64,000 nt of DNA from Dyadobacter psychrotolerans. GTDB taxonomy: Bacteria; Bacteroidota; Bacteroidia; Cytophagales; Spirosomataceae. The first letter of the stretch is position 1; each line of letters starts with the position of its first letter. Of the stretch, positions 16,586 through 26,075 are shown piece after piece. A program made the position numbers and the translations under genes. Location of the stretch: the NCBI RefSeq assembly GCF_004349265.1, contig NZ_SMFL01000014.1:1-64000 (forward strand), read 5' to 3'. Below the pieces are notes generated by a model. That model was given only the letters and a program-made list of their open reading frames with translations. It was not told the origin of the DNA and made no database searches.

Positions 16586-17221
16586 ATGAAAAAGTTAACT
16601 ACAATCTTGATGCTGCTAATGATAACAGCATTATCTCCAAGCTGCCATGCCCAGACCGCCGAGGTGCAGCAGTTGATCTTAAATATTGAGAAGCTCAATG
16701 AGCTCAGAAAAATTCTCAGTGAGCTCAAAGCGGGTTACGAAATTCTTTTTAAAGGTTACAACACGATTAAAAATATATCCGAAGGCAATTTTAAACTGCA
16801 TCAGACATTCTTAAATTCGCTTTTGAAGGTTAGCCCGCAGATAAAAAACTACAAGCGTGTCGGTGATATTATCCGTTGTCAAATTGAATTGGTGCAAGCC
16901 TGCCAGAAAGCCTCGGCAGGATTTTCCAAAAATGAAAATTTCTCTAAAAAAGAACTTGCGTATATAGATAAGGTTTACAGCTCATTACTCTCTGAGAGTT
17001 TGGATAACCTTGACGCTTTAAGCCAGGTGCTCACCGATGACGTGTTAAGGGCCAGCGATGATCAAAGGCTCTCAGCAATAGATAATCTTTACGAGCAGAT
17101 CTCAGACAAGCTCACCTTTGTTAGATACTTCAATAGCAATGCTGCCCTGCTAGCCTCGCAACGTGCCAATCAAACAAATGACGCCAGAATACTTGACGCT
17201 TTGATTACTCCAAAACCTTAA
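16586..17221 (+). CDS. Exported helical conjugation-locus protein, third of three
   Basis: This 211-residue protein has a signal peptide ending CHAQTAE, then helical segments ELRKILSELKAGYEILFKGYN and IKNISEGNFKLHQTF, which align in order with the previous protein's YYELAKNGYQ and IKNREFTLHK. The two are therefore probable paralogues by tandem duplication. The end shows RASDDQRLSAIDNLYEQ. The function is unknown; a VirB5-like or channel-lining role is a guess. It lies 6 bp after its paralogue and 11 bp before traJ. Confidence 0.65.
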   Translation: MKKLTTILMLLMITALSPSCHAQTAEVQQLILNIEKLNELRKILSELKAGYEILFKGYNTIKNISEGNFKLHQTFLNSLLKVSPQIKNYKRVGDIIRCQIELVQACQKASAGFSKNENFSKKELAYIDKVYSSLLSESLDNLDALSQVLTDDVLRASDDQRLSAIDNLYEQISDKLTFVRYFNSNAALLASQRANQTNDARILDALITPKP

Positions 17222-17232
17222 CGGAAACAAAA

Positions 17233-18276
17233 ATGAAAAGCACATTTACCATAGCTATCTTTTTATCTTGCTGGCTGCTTTGTCCTGGAATTGTCTTTGG
17301 ACAGGGATACACCGAAGATGTACGCGGTCTGAACAGCATACTTGCAGATCTGTACAAAGAAATGTTTCCCCTTTGCTCCAAATTAGTCACCACCGGAAGG
17401 GCCATAGCGGGTTTCGCTGCCCTATTTTACATCGGAAACCGTGTTTGGCGACATATCGCCAACGCCGAACCAGTCGATTTCTACCCACTGCTGCGCCCGT
17501 TTGCGCTTGGTTTTGCCATCGCCATATTCCCATCCGTAATTAGTTTGATCAATGGAGTGCTTTCACTGACTGTGCAGGGAACATCAAATATGGTCACCGA
17601 TTCGGACAAAGCCATTTCCACGCTATTAAAAATGAAGGAAGATGCAGTTAAAAACTCTGATTTCTGGCAGATGTACGTGGGTGATGACAATCAGGGAAGT
17701 CGTGAGAAATGGCTTAAATATACCTATGGAGACGGCTATTCAGAAGATTTTACGGATGGCTTGGGTAACGACATCAAATTTTACATGTCCAAGCAATACT
17801 ATACTTTCAAAAATACAATGAAAGCAGGCATCAGTGAAATACTTACCCTGATCTTTGAATCTGCCTCGCTGTGTATTAACACCATTCGCACTTTTTACCT
17901 TATCGTGCTGGCCATCATTGGTCCGCTTGCCTTCGGGCTCGCAGTCTTCGATGGGCTGCAACATACACTCTCGGCGTGGATCTCGCGCTACATCAACATC
18001 TACCTCTGGCTACCGGTTGCTAATATATTCGGAGCGATCATTGGCAGAGTCCAGCAGAAAATGATCGAGTTGGATATACGCCAGATCAGTCAGGCAGGCG
18101 ATACTTTTTTTAGTGCCAATGATGCCTCTTACCTAATCTTTCTCATCATTGGCATCATGGGCTACTTCTCGGTGCCCTCACTGGCAAACCACATCATTTC
18201 AGCTGGTGGCAGTGACTCGCTACTTGGAAGGGCAACATCTGCATTCAACAAAACAGCCACCGGCTTGCTGTCTTAG
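17233..18276 (+). CDS. traJ: Conjugative transposon protein TraJ (VirB6-like)
   Basis: This 347-residue polytopic inner-membrane protein has a signal peptide ending VFGQGYTED. Several hydrophobic helices follow, including AGFAALFYIGNRVW (about 57-70), FALGFAIAIFPSVISLI, LIVLAIIGPLAFGLAVFDG (about 222-240) and a C-terminal YLIFLIIGIMGYFSVPSLA. The order and the ending (ISAGGSDSLLGRA) fit TraJ, the VirB6-like core of the translocation channel. It is followed by traK after 75 bp. Confidence 0.9.
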   Translation: MKSTFTIAIFLSCWLLCPGIVFGQGYTEDVRGLNSILADLYKEMFPLCSKLVTTGRAIAGFAALFYIGNRVWRHIANAEPVDFYPLLRPFALGFAIAIFPSVISLINGVLSLTVQGTSNMVTDSDKAISTLLKMKEDAVKNSDFWQMYVGDDNQGSREKWLKYTYGDGYSEDFTDGLGNDIKFYMSKQYYTFKNTMKAGISEILTLIFESASLCINTIRTFYLIVLAIIGPLAFGLAVFDGLQHTLSAWISRYINIYLWLPVANIFGAIIGRVQQKMIELDIRQISQAGDTFFSANDASYLIFLIIGIMGYFSVPSLANHIISAGGSDSLLGRATSAFNKTATGLLS

Positions 18277-18351
18277 TAATTTGCCTCAGGCAGATAATTC
18301 AGGGAAACGCCATTGAACCCTGCTAAATAGTTCACTATAAATATTTAAGCC

Positions 18352-18969
18352 ATGTTTACCAAAGCCCGCAACATTGAAACTGCATTTGGCCACATCCGGA
18401 TTTTCACCTTGACGATCATCTCCGGTAGCATCTTATTTTGCTGCTATGCGCTATATAAAAGCTACCAGATCGTAAGTGCTGCCCATCAGAAAGTTTACAT
18501 TCTGGCAGGTGGAAAGGTCTTGGAGGCCTCCGCATCAGAGCGAAGCGAGAACATTCCCGTTGAGGCGCGGGATCATATTGCCAGTTTCCACAAGCTTTTC
18601 TTCACCCTGGATCCCGATGATAAGGTCATCGAAGAAAATCTTTCCAAGGCGCTCTACCTGGCCGACCAGTCAGCTAAAAAGCAGTATGATAACCTAAAAG
18701 AATCTGGCTATTTTGCTGCCGTTATTTCAGGTAACATCAGCCAGCAGATACGCATAGACAGCGTGCAGTTCAGCACAGCTGACTACCCCTACCCTTTCAG
18801 GTGCGTCGCTGTTCAGCGCATTATCCGTCCCAGTAGCATCGTCTCACGAACACTAGTCACCACCGGCTTTGTTCGCAATGTCTCCCGAAGTGATAACAAC
18901 CCGCATGGGTTTCTGATTGAGAAGTGGACGACGCTCGAAAACAAAGATATTAGCATTGAGAGGCGTTAG
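18352..18969 (+). CDS. traK: Conjugative transposon protein TraK (VirB8-like)
   Basis: This 205-residue protein has one N-terminal membrane helix (about 19-38, LTIISGSILFCCYALYKSY) and a periplasmic domain. TraK is the VirB8-like assembly factor that links inner-membrane and core-complex parts. Family-typical segments are YILAGGKVLEASASERSENI, VEARDHIASFHKLFFTLDPD and the end GFLIEKWTTLENKDI. It looks intact. The next gene starts 19 bp after its stop. Confidence 0.92.
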   Translation: MFTKARNIETAFGHIRIFTLTIISGSILFCCYALYKSYQIVSAAHQKVYILAGGKVLEASASERSENIPVEARDHIASFHKLFFTLDPDDKVIEENLSKALYLADQSAKKQYDNLKESGYFAAVISGNISQQIRIDSVQFSTADYPYPFRCVAVQRIIRPSSIVSRTLVTTGFVRNVSRSDNNPHGFLIEKWTTLENKDISIERR

Positions 18970-18988
18970 CCCAAAAATCAATAAAAAG

Positions 18989-19390
18989 ATGAAACATATT
19001 GTACCCATTTCTAAAGTCAGCAGTGATGCTGACTGCGCACAAACCGCAGCAGAGGTCTCAAAGAATTTTTCAACCCCGCTTCTAACTTCTCAGCGCCAAC
19101 TGGCTGACTATCTAAACAAAAAAGCGTCTGATCTCGGCCGTAGAAAGCTTACAGTGCTATTCGTCGGCAGCGGAATGATTGGTTTTCTTGCCTGTACTTA
19201 TCTGCTGGCACGTGCTGCTTTTAGCAGCGATGACAACGCAGAATTTCTGTTAGAAATCTCCAAGCCTTTTCAAGAACAAATCAGACCCCATCAGTCTGCC
19301 GCAAAAAAGGCCCGCTTTGAAACCTATCTGGACTCTTTGGAGCGCGCCTTTATAAATGACAGTTTACAACATGCCAACCAAAAACAGTAA
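18989..19390 (+). CDS. Small membrane protein in the TraL position
   Basis: This 133-residue protein has a single membrane helix near residues 55-73 (VLFVGSGMIGFLACTYLLA) with a basic SDLGRRKLT segment before it and a polar C-terminal helix (AKKARFETYLDSLERAF). It sits exactly between traK and traM, where CTnDOT-like elements have traL. The sequence is too short to call TraL with certainty. The ATG at 18989 is used because the upstream in-frame ATG lies within traK. The next gene starts 5 bp after its stop. Confidence 0.7.
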   Translation: MKHIVPISKVSSDADCAQTAAEVSKNFSTPLLTSQRQLADYLNKKASDLGRRKLTVLFVGSGMIGFLACTYLLARAAFSSDDNAEFLLEISKPFQEQIRPHQSAAKKARFETYLDSLERAFINDSLQHANQKQ

Positions 19391-19395
19391 CAATC

Positions 19396-20694
19396 ATGCA
19401 ACATCTCAATCAGCACGAGCGCTTTTTAGCGCAGCGAAAGTTCTATTTGGCTTTGCCGGTTTTGGCACTTCCGTTTGTCACGTTTCTCTACTGGGTTCTG
19501 TTTGCCAAGAACGCAGCCTCCCAGCCTTTGCAAAATAATTTGCAGGGACTCAATGTGCAGCTTCCTGACGCAGTCTTCAAAGACAGCAAAAACCTAAATA
19601 AGCTCAGTTTTTACAAACAGGCTCAGCTTGATTCTACAAAAAAGGCGGAATTGATTAGAAAAGATCCTTACAGAAACGATCTGCCTGGATTTAGCAGTAC
19701 CACAGAGCCCAATGCGCTTTTAGGTATCAGCGGTGATTTCTCATCCAGCGGCAAGACCACTACAAGTGCACAAAGTCAACAACAGATCTATACCAAACTC
19801 AAAGCGCTCGATGCCACGCTCTCTGAGACAAGAAGGCCTGCTTTCAGTGAAGTTACTGATAGTCAGCCAAAGCAGTTGACTGGCCTGGATTTAGTCTCAG
19901 CACAGCCCAACGCCCAAATTCAAAAGCTTCAAGCCCTTATCGATGATCTCCAGCAAGGCGGACAGGACACGCCTGATGATGAGATGACACAACTCAATGC
20001 CGTGCTGGAAAAGATTATTCAGATTCAAAATCCAAAACCAGAAGCAGGGTCACATGCGGCAATTTCTGGAAAGCAAAGCCCTTCTGTTAAGGTTCAAACC
20101 GAATTATCCAACTCAGATATAGGATTTCTTGGAGAGATACAACCCATAGATTCACTAAACCTGCAGCATTCGGTATCTGCAACTGAAAAGAATGAATTTT
20201 ACAGTCTTGACCAGGCCGTTAGCGTGCAAAAGGCCAGAGCGATCCGTGCCTTCATCGACCAGGACCAAACCCTTGTCAGCGGCAGTACGATAAAGATCAG
20301 ACTATCGGATGATATCAATGTTGGCGGCCAGCTAATTGCAAAGGATAGCTATTTGTATGGACTTGCCAGTCTAAATCAGGACCGGTTAACAGTACAGATT
20401 CGGTCTGTTTACACCGGCAGTATGGTGGTTAGTGTCAATCTGTCCGTTTACGATCTGGATGGTCAGCCCGGTATTTACATACCTTCCGCAATTAGCCGTG
20501 AAGCAGCCAAACAGTCATTGAGCCAGCAGATCCAGAGTCTTGACATTGGTAACATGGATCCTTCATTGGCAGCTCAAAGTGCATCTGCCGGCGTTCAGGC
20601 GGCCAAAAGCCTGCTTTCAAAAAAGACCAGACTTACCCAGTTGCATCTCAAAGCGGGCTATCAGCTTTTACTCTTTGATGCCGATGGGATCTGA
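19396..20694 (+). CDS. traM: Conjugative transposon protein TraM (VirB10-like)
   Basis: This 432-residue protein has an N-terminal cytosolic tail with a membrane helix near 17-35 (YLALPVLALPFVTFLYWVLF), a long low-structure Gln/Ser-rich linker (about 40-250), and a C-terminal domain with IRAFIDQDQTLVSGSTIKIR and an SLYDLDGQPGIYIPSA-like segment. This is the layout of TraM, the VirB10-like protein that spans the periplasm in the type IV core complex. It is followed by traN after 42 bp. Confidence 0.92.
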   Translation: MQHLNQHERFLAQRKFYLALPVLALPFVTFLYWVLFAKNAASQPLQNNLQGLNVQLPDAVFKDSKNLNKLSFYKQAQLDSTKKAELIRKDPYRNDLPGFSSTTEPNALLGISGDFSSSGKTTTSAQSQQQIYTKLKALDATLSETRRPAFSEVTDSQPKQLTGLDLVSAQPNAQIQKLQALIDDLQQGGQDTPDDEMTQLNAVLEKIIQIQNPKPEAGSHAAISGKQSPSVKVQTELSNSDIGFLGEIQPIDSLNLQHSVSATEKNEFYSLDQAVSVQKARAIRAFIDQDQTLVSGSTIKIRLSDDINVGGQLIAKDSYLYGLASLNQDRLTVQIRSVYTGSMVVSVNLSVYDLDGQPGIYIPSAISREAAKQSLSQQIQSLDIGNMDPSLAAQSASAGVQAAKSLLSKKTRLTQLHLKAGYQLLLFDADGI

Positions 20695-20736
20695 CAGCCG
20701 ACCGTCTTATAATTTTAACCTTAAACTACCAACTCC

Positions 20737-21555
20737 ATGAAAATCTTACAGATCAGCTTGGCAAAAACTGTGTTGCTATTGCTGACGACAATCTCGTACA
20801 GTCAGCCATTTCAGCTTTACAGCATCGAGCCATACCCACTTGAAATTACCTTTCACAAAACTGTCAACATCATTTTCCCCTTTGCGATCAAAAGTGTCGA
20901 TAAGGGAAGTGCTGAAGTGCTGGCGCAAAAAGCCAGCGGTATTGAAAACATCCTTCAGCTAAAGGCGGCAAATACGACGATGCATCAAACAAATCTGACT
21001 GTCATTACAGCCGACGGAAAGTTGCATTCATTTTTGGTTAACTATGCCGACGATCCTTTGCAGCTTAATATCGAACTATTGGCTGAGCAGCCAGCGATCT
21101 TTAACGGCAGTAAGGCCGATGAAATCACCATCCGCCAAACGGCGCAGTCGGCCGCTCTCTTGGCGCCAAACATGCGATCCGTGAAAGCCAAAACTACACT
21201 GGCAAGCTTAAAACTATCCGGCATTTTCGTAGCCGATGAGATCTTTTATCTTCAACTGACATTGACCAACCGGGCCAGGGTAAGCTACGATGCAGGCAAC
21301 TGGAATCTGTTTGTCGCCGACAATAAAAAGCTAAAAAGAGCCGCCCAACAGCAGCAGCAGATAAAGCCGCTCTTTGTTCACATGCAGGCCAGCAGCATCG
21401 CCGCTCAAAGTAGTCAGACCTACGTCATAGCGATCACCAAAATGGGTCTTGTGAAAGGCAAGCGGCTTTGTTTGCAGATCAACGAAAACCATGGTGAAAG
21501 AAACTTGCAGTTGACTGTTTCTGCCCGTAAGCTGCTTAATGCAAAAGCGATTTAA
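20737..21555 (+). CDS. traN: Conjugative transposon protein TraN (VirB9-like, DUF4138)
   Basis: This 272-residue exported protein has a signal peptide ending TISYSQPF. It is followed by the conserved PLEITFHKTVNIIFPFAIKS beginning of the mature DUF4138 protein, where it would bind the VirB7/VirB10-like partners in the outer-membrane core complex. The C-terminal half is beta-rich with IFYLQLTLTNRARVSYD. It looks complete. Confidence 0.92.
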   Translation: MKILQISLAKTVLLLLTTISYSQPFQLYSIEPYPLEITFHKTVNIIFPFAIKSVDKGSAEVLAQKASGIENILQLKAANTTMHQTNLTVITADGKLHSFLVNYADDPLQLNIELLAEQPAIFNGSKADEITIRQTAQSAALLAPNMRSVKAKTTLASLKLSGIFVADEIFYLQLTLTNRARVSYDAGNWNLFVADNKKLKRAAQQQQQIKPLFVHMQASSIAAQSSQTYVIAITKMGLVKGKRLCLQINENHGERNLQLTVSARKLLNAKAI

Positions 21556-21592
21556 TCTAAAACATTTTCGTCACCTGAAAATTATTCAAATC

Positions 21593-22369
21593 ATGAATGA
21601 GCGAAACTTTAACTTTCTAACAAATCAGCTCAAGTATACCGGCTTTGGTGAAGGACTTCAAACAGACCTTAAAGTACAGATTCTGAAAGACAAACCTGAA
21701 TTTACGCTTTCTCACCAGACGCGCTTTGGCAGAGACCAGATGCAATCAGAGCTTTATTTTAAGCGCTCATCGCAAAGCGATCTCTATTTTTTTAACCGGT
21801 TTACCAGCACTCTGAACAAACAGGACCAGAATCACCGTATCAGCCATATATTTTACAACAACAAGCAAACGGGAAACATCACCCTCAAAGAGGCATACAA
21901 TCTTTTAGACGGTAGGGCAGTCAACAAAGACCTTTTAAGCCAAGAAGGTAAGTTGTATGTAGCCTGGCTGCAGCTGGATTTTAAACAGACTACGCCTAAT
22001 GGCAATTATAAAATGGACCACTTCAATCAGCGTTATGGATTCGAAATGGAAAAAGCCGTCTCAGCCCTGCCAATTAAAGAGCTTTCTAATCAGCTCGAAA
22101 GATCAAGGCTGTTTGCATCTCTGCAAAAGGGGAACCGGCAGGCTGTTCATTTTTTAGAAAATGGAAGAGAACATCGTTTTTTTATCGAAGTCAATCCGCG
22201 GTTTAAAGCCGTAATTGTCTTCGATGAAAATGAAAACCGTGTCTTTCGCGGTCAGCAAATGAAAAATGAGCAGGCCAGTGGGCTTAAAGAAAACATTCAA
22301 ATTAAAAGCGATAAAATACCTGAGATAAATATACCAAAACCTGGTAATCGAAAAGGACTATCGATGTAA
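21593..22369 (+). CDS. Conserved Bacteroidota mobile-element protein of unknown function
   Basis: This 258-residue soluble protein begins MNERNFNFLTNQLKYTGFGEG. It has a YFKRSSQSDLYFFNRF segment and a LKEAYNLLDGRAVNKDL motif that recur in proteins of many Bacteroidota conjugative elements, usually between the tra and mob genes or elsewhere in the element. No enzyme motif is seen. The ATG at 21593 is chosen over one at 21539 that overlaps traN. Function is unknown; it marks the element type. Confidence 0.72.
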   Translation: MNERNFNFLTNQLKYTGFGEGLQTDLKVQILKDKPEFTLSHQTRFGRDQMQSELYFKRSSQSDLYFFNRFTSTLNKQDQNHRISHIFYNNKQTGNITLKEAYNLLDGRAVNKDLLSQEGKLYVAWLQLDFKQTTPNGNYKMDHFNQRYGFEMEKAVSALPIKELSNQLERSRLFASLQKGNRQAVHFLENGREHRFFIEVNPRFKAVIVFDENENRVFRGQQMKNEQASGLKENIQIKSDKIPEINIPKPGNRKGLSM

Positions 22370-22427
22370 GAGATTCAGCTAGCGGTCCAATCAATTCATA
22401 TCCCAAAGTATTAACCATAATATTGAA

Positions 22428-22829
22428 ATGGAACAAAATGTGCTGCATACAAAATCAAGTCTAAGAAGCTCATCCAGAATCGGTATTTATCTATCAGCTG
22501 AACAGTTGAAGATGCTAAAAAGTCAGTTTCAATCATCAACAAGCCGCAGCTTTTCTTCCTTTCTGGCTAAATTATTGGCTGAGAAACCCATGGTCTCAAC
22601 ATATAGAAATAAATCTGTAGATGATTATTTAGAAGAATTAGCAGAGCTGAAGGACGAATTTGTTCGGCTGACGGATCTGCTTGATAAAGCCATAGCTGGG
22701 CTGCTTGATGACCGAGAACATGTATCGGAGTCTTCTCTTTTACATGCTGAATTACAAAAAAGACAAATACTCAAAAAGCTCGAACAGATCGAAATCCATC
22801 TTACTAAAATTACCGATCAATGGTTGTGA
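22428..22829 (+). CDS. MobC-like mobilisation accessory protein
   Basis: This 133-residue protein starts with a short basic tail, then a ribbon-helix-helix-like segment (IGIYLSAEQLKMLKSQF, then SFSSFLAKLL), and ends in helices with KRQILKKLEQIEIHL. Such small proteins bind oriT next to the relaxase and help form the relaxosome. Its last 10 bases overlap the start of the relaxase gene, so they are coupled. The family name is inferred from position and form. Confidence 0.72.
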   Translation: MEQNVLHTKSSLRSSSRIGIYLSAEQLKMLKSQFQSSTSRSFSSFLAKLLAEKPMVSTYRNKSVDDYLEELAELKDEFVRLTDLLDKAIAGLLDDREHVSESSLLHAELQKRQILKKLEQIEIHLTKITDQWL

Positions 22830-24067
22830 ATATACAAAGATCTGCCCGTATTGATTTAGCCCTGAATTACAATGAAAGGAAAGTCAAAGATAAAAAAGCT
22901 AAATTGATCGGCGGAGAAAATTTTATCAAAGAAGCGGAACTGTTAAACAAAAAACAAAAGATTGCTCGTTTTGAAAGCCGACTTTGCTTGAACGATAAAG
23001 TGGAAGGCCCAATGATACACATGTCTTTGAATTTTTCTCCTGCCGATAAGATAGATCAAAAACTATTTAAACAAATCGCAGCAGCCTATTTGAAAGCAAT
23101 GGGATTTAAGCATCAACCATATCTGCTTTATGAGCATTTAGATGCTGGGCATCCACATGCCCACCTCTTAACTACGAGCATCAAACGGGATGGCAGCGCA
23201 ATAAATATTCATATCAGGGAATCGATAAAAATAAGTGCTCAGCTCGATGAATATTTTAAACTAACTAAACCAGTACCCTTTGATGAAAGACCACATTTCT
23301 TGCCGGGCGATCCGGTCTTTAAGCCGTCCTATGGCAAACAACCAACAGCCACTTTAATCTCCAGTGCAGTTTACTATGTTTTGAAAACTTACAAAATCAC
23401 TTCCTTAAACGAGTTGAATGCAATCCTTGGCCTTTACCATGTTCAAGCAGTACGAGGAAAATCGAATTCACACCTTTATAAATTTAAAGGACTGATTTAC
23501 GGTTTTTTAAAGGAGAACGGAAAAAGACAGGGAAAACCCATTAAAGCCAGTGATCTGCCCACAAAACCTACCCTAAAAAATCTGAGAGTACGTTTTAAAA
23601 TTAACGCTGTGGAAAGACAAAAATTCATCCGGCCACTCAGGAACGAAATTGACCTGGCCCTTCTCAACCCAGGGACAACCCTAACCGACATGAAGAGCAG
23701 TCTTGAAAGCAAAGGAATCAGAATGATACCCATTTATGACCAAAACAACCATTTTGAGACAATCATCTATGTGGATCACCGCAGTCAATGCGCATTTGAT
23801 CAAAATGTACTTGGCAGTGACTACACGATAAATGCTTTAAGCCGGCGGTTGACCAGTAAACAAATCCACGGCCATTCCCTTGTTACCACAGAAAGCAATC
23901 TAAAGAAGCTAGTATCGTTAAATTCTGATTTTTCGGATTTCAGACCAAATCTTATCGAACAGCAAGACAAGCAGATTCGTGATCTTTTTCACCCTGTTGC
24001 CAGCCCTTCTCAGCTACCACTCAGAGAAGGAAATTCCTTTGCAAAAACCGCAAAAATAAAACTTTAA
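22820..24067 (+). CDS. Relaxase / mobilisation nuclease
   Basis: This 415-residue protein is a MobP-type relaxase. It has an N-terminal domain with HMSLNFSPADKI (about 71), then the metal-binding histidine motif HLDAGHPHAHLLT near residues 106-118. The catalytic tyrosine is expected in the N-terminal 30 residues, where Tyr18 in NYNERK is a candidate. Relaxases nick oriT and lead the strand into the channel. The C-terminal half has no recognised domain. It starts inside the end of the MobC-like gene and is followed 19 bp later by the coupling protein. Confidence 0.87.
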   Translation: MVVNIQRSARIDLALNYNERKVKDKKAKLIGGENFIKEAELLNKKQKIARFESRLCLNDKVEGPMIHMSLNFSPADKIDQKLFKQIAAAYLKAMGFKHQPYLLYEHLDAGHPHAHLLTTSIKRDGSAINIHIRESIKISAQLDEYFKLTKPVPFDERPHFLPGDPVFKPSYGKQPTATLISSAVYYVLKTYKITSLNELNAILGLYHVQAVRGKSNSHLYKFKGLIYGFLKENGKRQGKPIKASDLPTKPTLKNLRVRFKINAVERQKFIRPLRNEIDLALLNPGTTLTDMKSSLESKGIRMIPIYDQNNHFETIIYVDHRSQCAFDQNVLGSDYTINALSRRLTSKQIHGHSLVTTESNLKKLVSLNSDFSDFRPNLIEQQDKQIRDLFHPVASPSQLPLREGNSFAKTAKIKL

Positions 24068-24086
24068 TCTCTTGACAGAATAAGCC

Positions 24087-26075
24087 ATGGCCAGCTCAGA
24101 TAATCAGCATGCGCTTGGAAAAATTCTGGATCTAACCCGGATGCTTTCCATTTTCTTATTAGCGCTACATTTTTACTACTTCTGCTACCAGGTGTTTTAT
24201 CTTTGGGGTTATTCAAGTGTTTTTACTGACCGGATACTTGCTCAGATTTCCAAAACGGGGCTTTTTTTCGGCTTCGGAAAATCAAAGCTTCTTGCTTTGG
24301 GGCTATTGATCGTTTCGCTTTTTGGAGCACAGGGTAAAAAAAAGGAAAACCTCAGCCGGGCTCAAACCTTGGCCTTGCTGGTATTTGGCCTTTTGCTTTA
24401 TTTTTTAAGCGCACAGGTTCTTTCTCTCTGCTATGATAATGAGCTTGCCTGTCTTTGGTATATGGCGCTTACCACAACCGGCTTTCTCACAGTACTTGCA
24501 GCCGGTACACTCCTTTCAAGACTCATAAACCTTCCTTTTAATAACGGTGATATTTTCAACCGGGAAAACGAGAGCTTTCCGCAGAATGAAACGCTTTACC
24601 AAACTGAATTCTCAGTGAATCTACCAGCCGAATATGAGCTGAAAGGAAAAATCAAGAGCAGCTGGGTAAATTTTATTGAACCTTTCCGAGGTATTTTGGT
24701 CATGGGCTCACCCGGATCAGGAAAATCCTACTTTATCATACGCCATATCATCACACAGCATATTGCCAAGGGATTTTCCATGTTTGTGTATGATTTTAAA
24801 TACGATGATCTTAGCTCAATTGCCTACAATGCCTGGCTGGCTTCTAAGGCAGCAAGCGGCAAAATGCCCAAGTTTTATGCGGTCAATTTTGATGATCTCA
24901 GCCGCAGTCACCGCTGTAATCCCATCGAGCACAGCAGCATGCTTGATATCACCGACGCGGCAGAGTCAGCCCGGACGATTCTTTTGGGCCTCAACCGGGA
25001 GTGGATCAAAAGACAGGGCGATTTTTTTGTTGAATCACCCATAAACCTTTTGACGGCCGTGTTTTGGTTTTTGAGAAAATATAACGGCGGGAGCCTGTGC
25101 ACACTTCCGCATGTGATTGAGTTTTTACAGATCGAATATGATCACCTTTTCACGCTGCTTCGTACAGAGAAGGAAATAGAAATATTAATAGACCCATTTG
25201 TTAGCGCTTATCTGAACAATGCCATGGAACAACTTGAGGGCCAGATCGCCTCAGCAAAGATCGCCCTTGCCCGATTGTCCTCTCCGCAGCTATATTATAT
25301 TCTTTCCGGAAACGATTTTAGTCTTGACATTAACAATCCAGACGATCCTAAAATAGTTTGCATGGGAAATAATCCGCAAAAAATACAAATTTACGGAGCT
25401 GTGCTCTCTTTGTACGTCAACCGACTTGTCAAATTGGTCAACAAGAAAGATAAATTAAAATCCAGTCTTATTTTCGATGAGTTCCCAACGGTGTATCTCA
25501 ATGGAATCGATTCGCTGATCGCTACGGCCAGATCTAACAAGGTGTGCACAACCATTGCCGTGCAGGATCTAAGCCAGCTTAAAAAGGACTATGGAAGAGA
25601 GCAGGCAGATGTAATTATGAATGTGATGGGAAACATCATCAGCGGCCAGGTCAGTGGTGAGAGCGCCAGACAATTATCTGATCGCTTTGGAAGAATCCAG
25701 CAAAATCGTACAAGTTTTTCCATTAACCGTCACGATACGTCAATTAACCGTTCCAAACAGCTCGATGCTGCCATTCCGGTCTCAAAGATTGCCGCTTTAA
25801 GCGCTGGTGAATTTGTCGGAATTACTGCGGACAATCCCAATCAACGCATGGAATTGAAAAGTTTTCACTGCCGGATTCTTAATGATCACAAGGCCATCAA
25901 AAAACAGCAAAACGCCTATAAACCGCTGCCCATCATTCGTAAAGTTGATGATTCTGTAATATACAGTAATTACCTGCGTATTAAGGAAGACATCAAGGAT
26001 ATGGTGAATTTGGAGATTGAAAAACTTCTTTCAGACCCGATGCGCCATCATCTTGTGATCAAAAAGAAGAAATGA
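24087..26075 (+). CDS. Type IV coupling protein (VirD4/TraD-like)
   Basis: This 662-residue protein has four N-terminal membrane helices (about 20-40, 70-85, 92-112 and 122-148), then a cytosolic AAA+ ATPase. Walker A (VMGSPGSGKSYF) lies near residue 204 and Walker B (SLIFDEFPTV) near 460. VirD4-type proteins bring the relaxosome to the channel. The last gene of the block, it is followed by a gene-poor stretch, which suggests the element's end lies close by. Confidence 0.92.
   Translation: MASSDNQHALGKILDLTRMLSIFLLALHFYYFCYQVFYLWGYSSVFTDRILAQISKTGLFFGFGKSKLLALGLLIVSLFGAQGKKKENLSRAQTLALLVFGLLLYFLSAQVLSLCYDNELACLWYMALTTTGFLTVLAAGTLLSRLINLPFNNGDIFNRENESFPQNETLYQTEFSVNLPAEYELKGKIKSSWVNFIEPFRGILVMGSPGSGKSYFIIRHIITQHIAKGFSMFVYDFKYDDLSSIAYNAWLASKAASGKMPKFYAVNFDDLSRSHRCNPIEHSSMLDITDAAESARTILLGLNREWIKRQGDFFVESPINLLTAVFWFLRKYNGGSLCTLPHVIEFLQIEYDHLFTLLRTEKEIEILIDPFVSAYLNNAMEQLEGQIASAKIALARLSSPQLYYILSGNDFSLDINNPDDPKIVCMGNNPQKIQIYGAVLSLYVNRLVKLVNKKDKLKSSLIFDEFPTVYLNGIDSLIATARSNKVCTTIAVQDLSQLKKDYGREQADVIMNVMGNIISGQVSGESARQLSDRFGRIQQNRTSFSINRHDTSINRSKQLDAAIPVSKIAALSAGEFVGITADNPNQRMELKSFHCRILNDHKAIKKQQNAYKPLPIIRKVDDSVIYSNYLRIKEDIKDMVNLEIEKLLSDPMRHHLVIKKKK

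Noticed and set aside
15938..17221. Tellurite-resistance genes (TerB)
   Set aside because: No metal-binding motif is visible, and the position inside the tra block points to a conjugation role.
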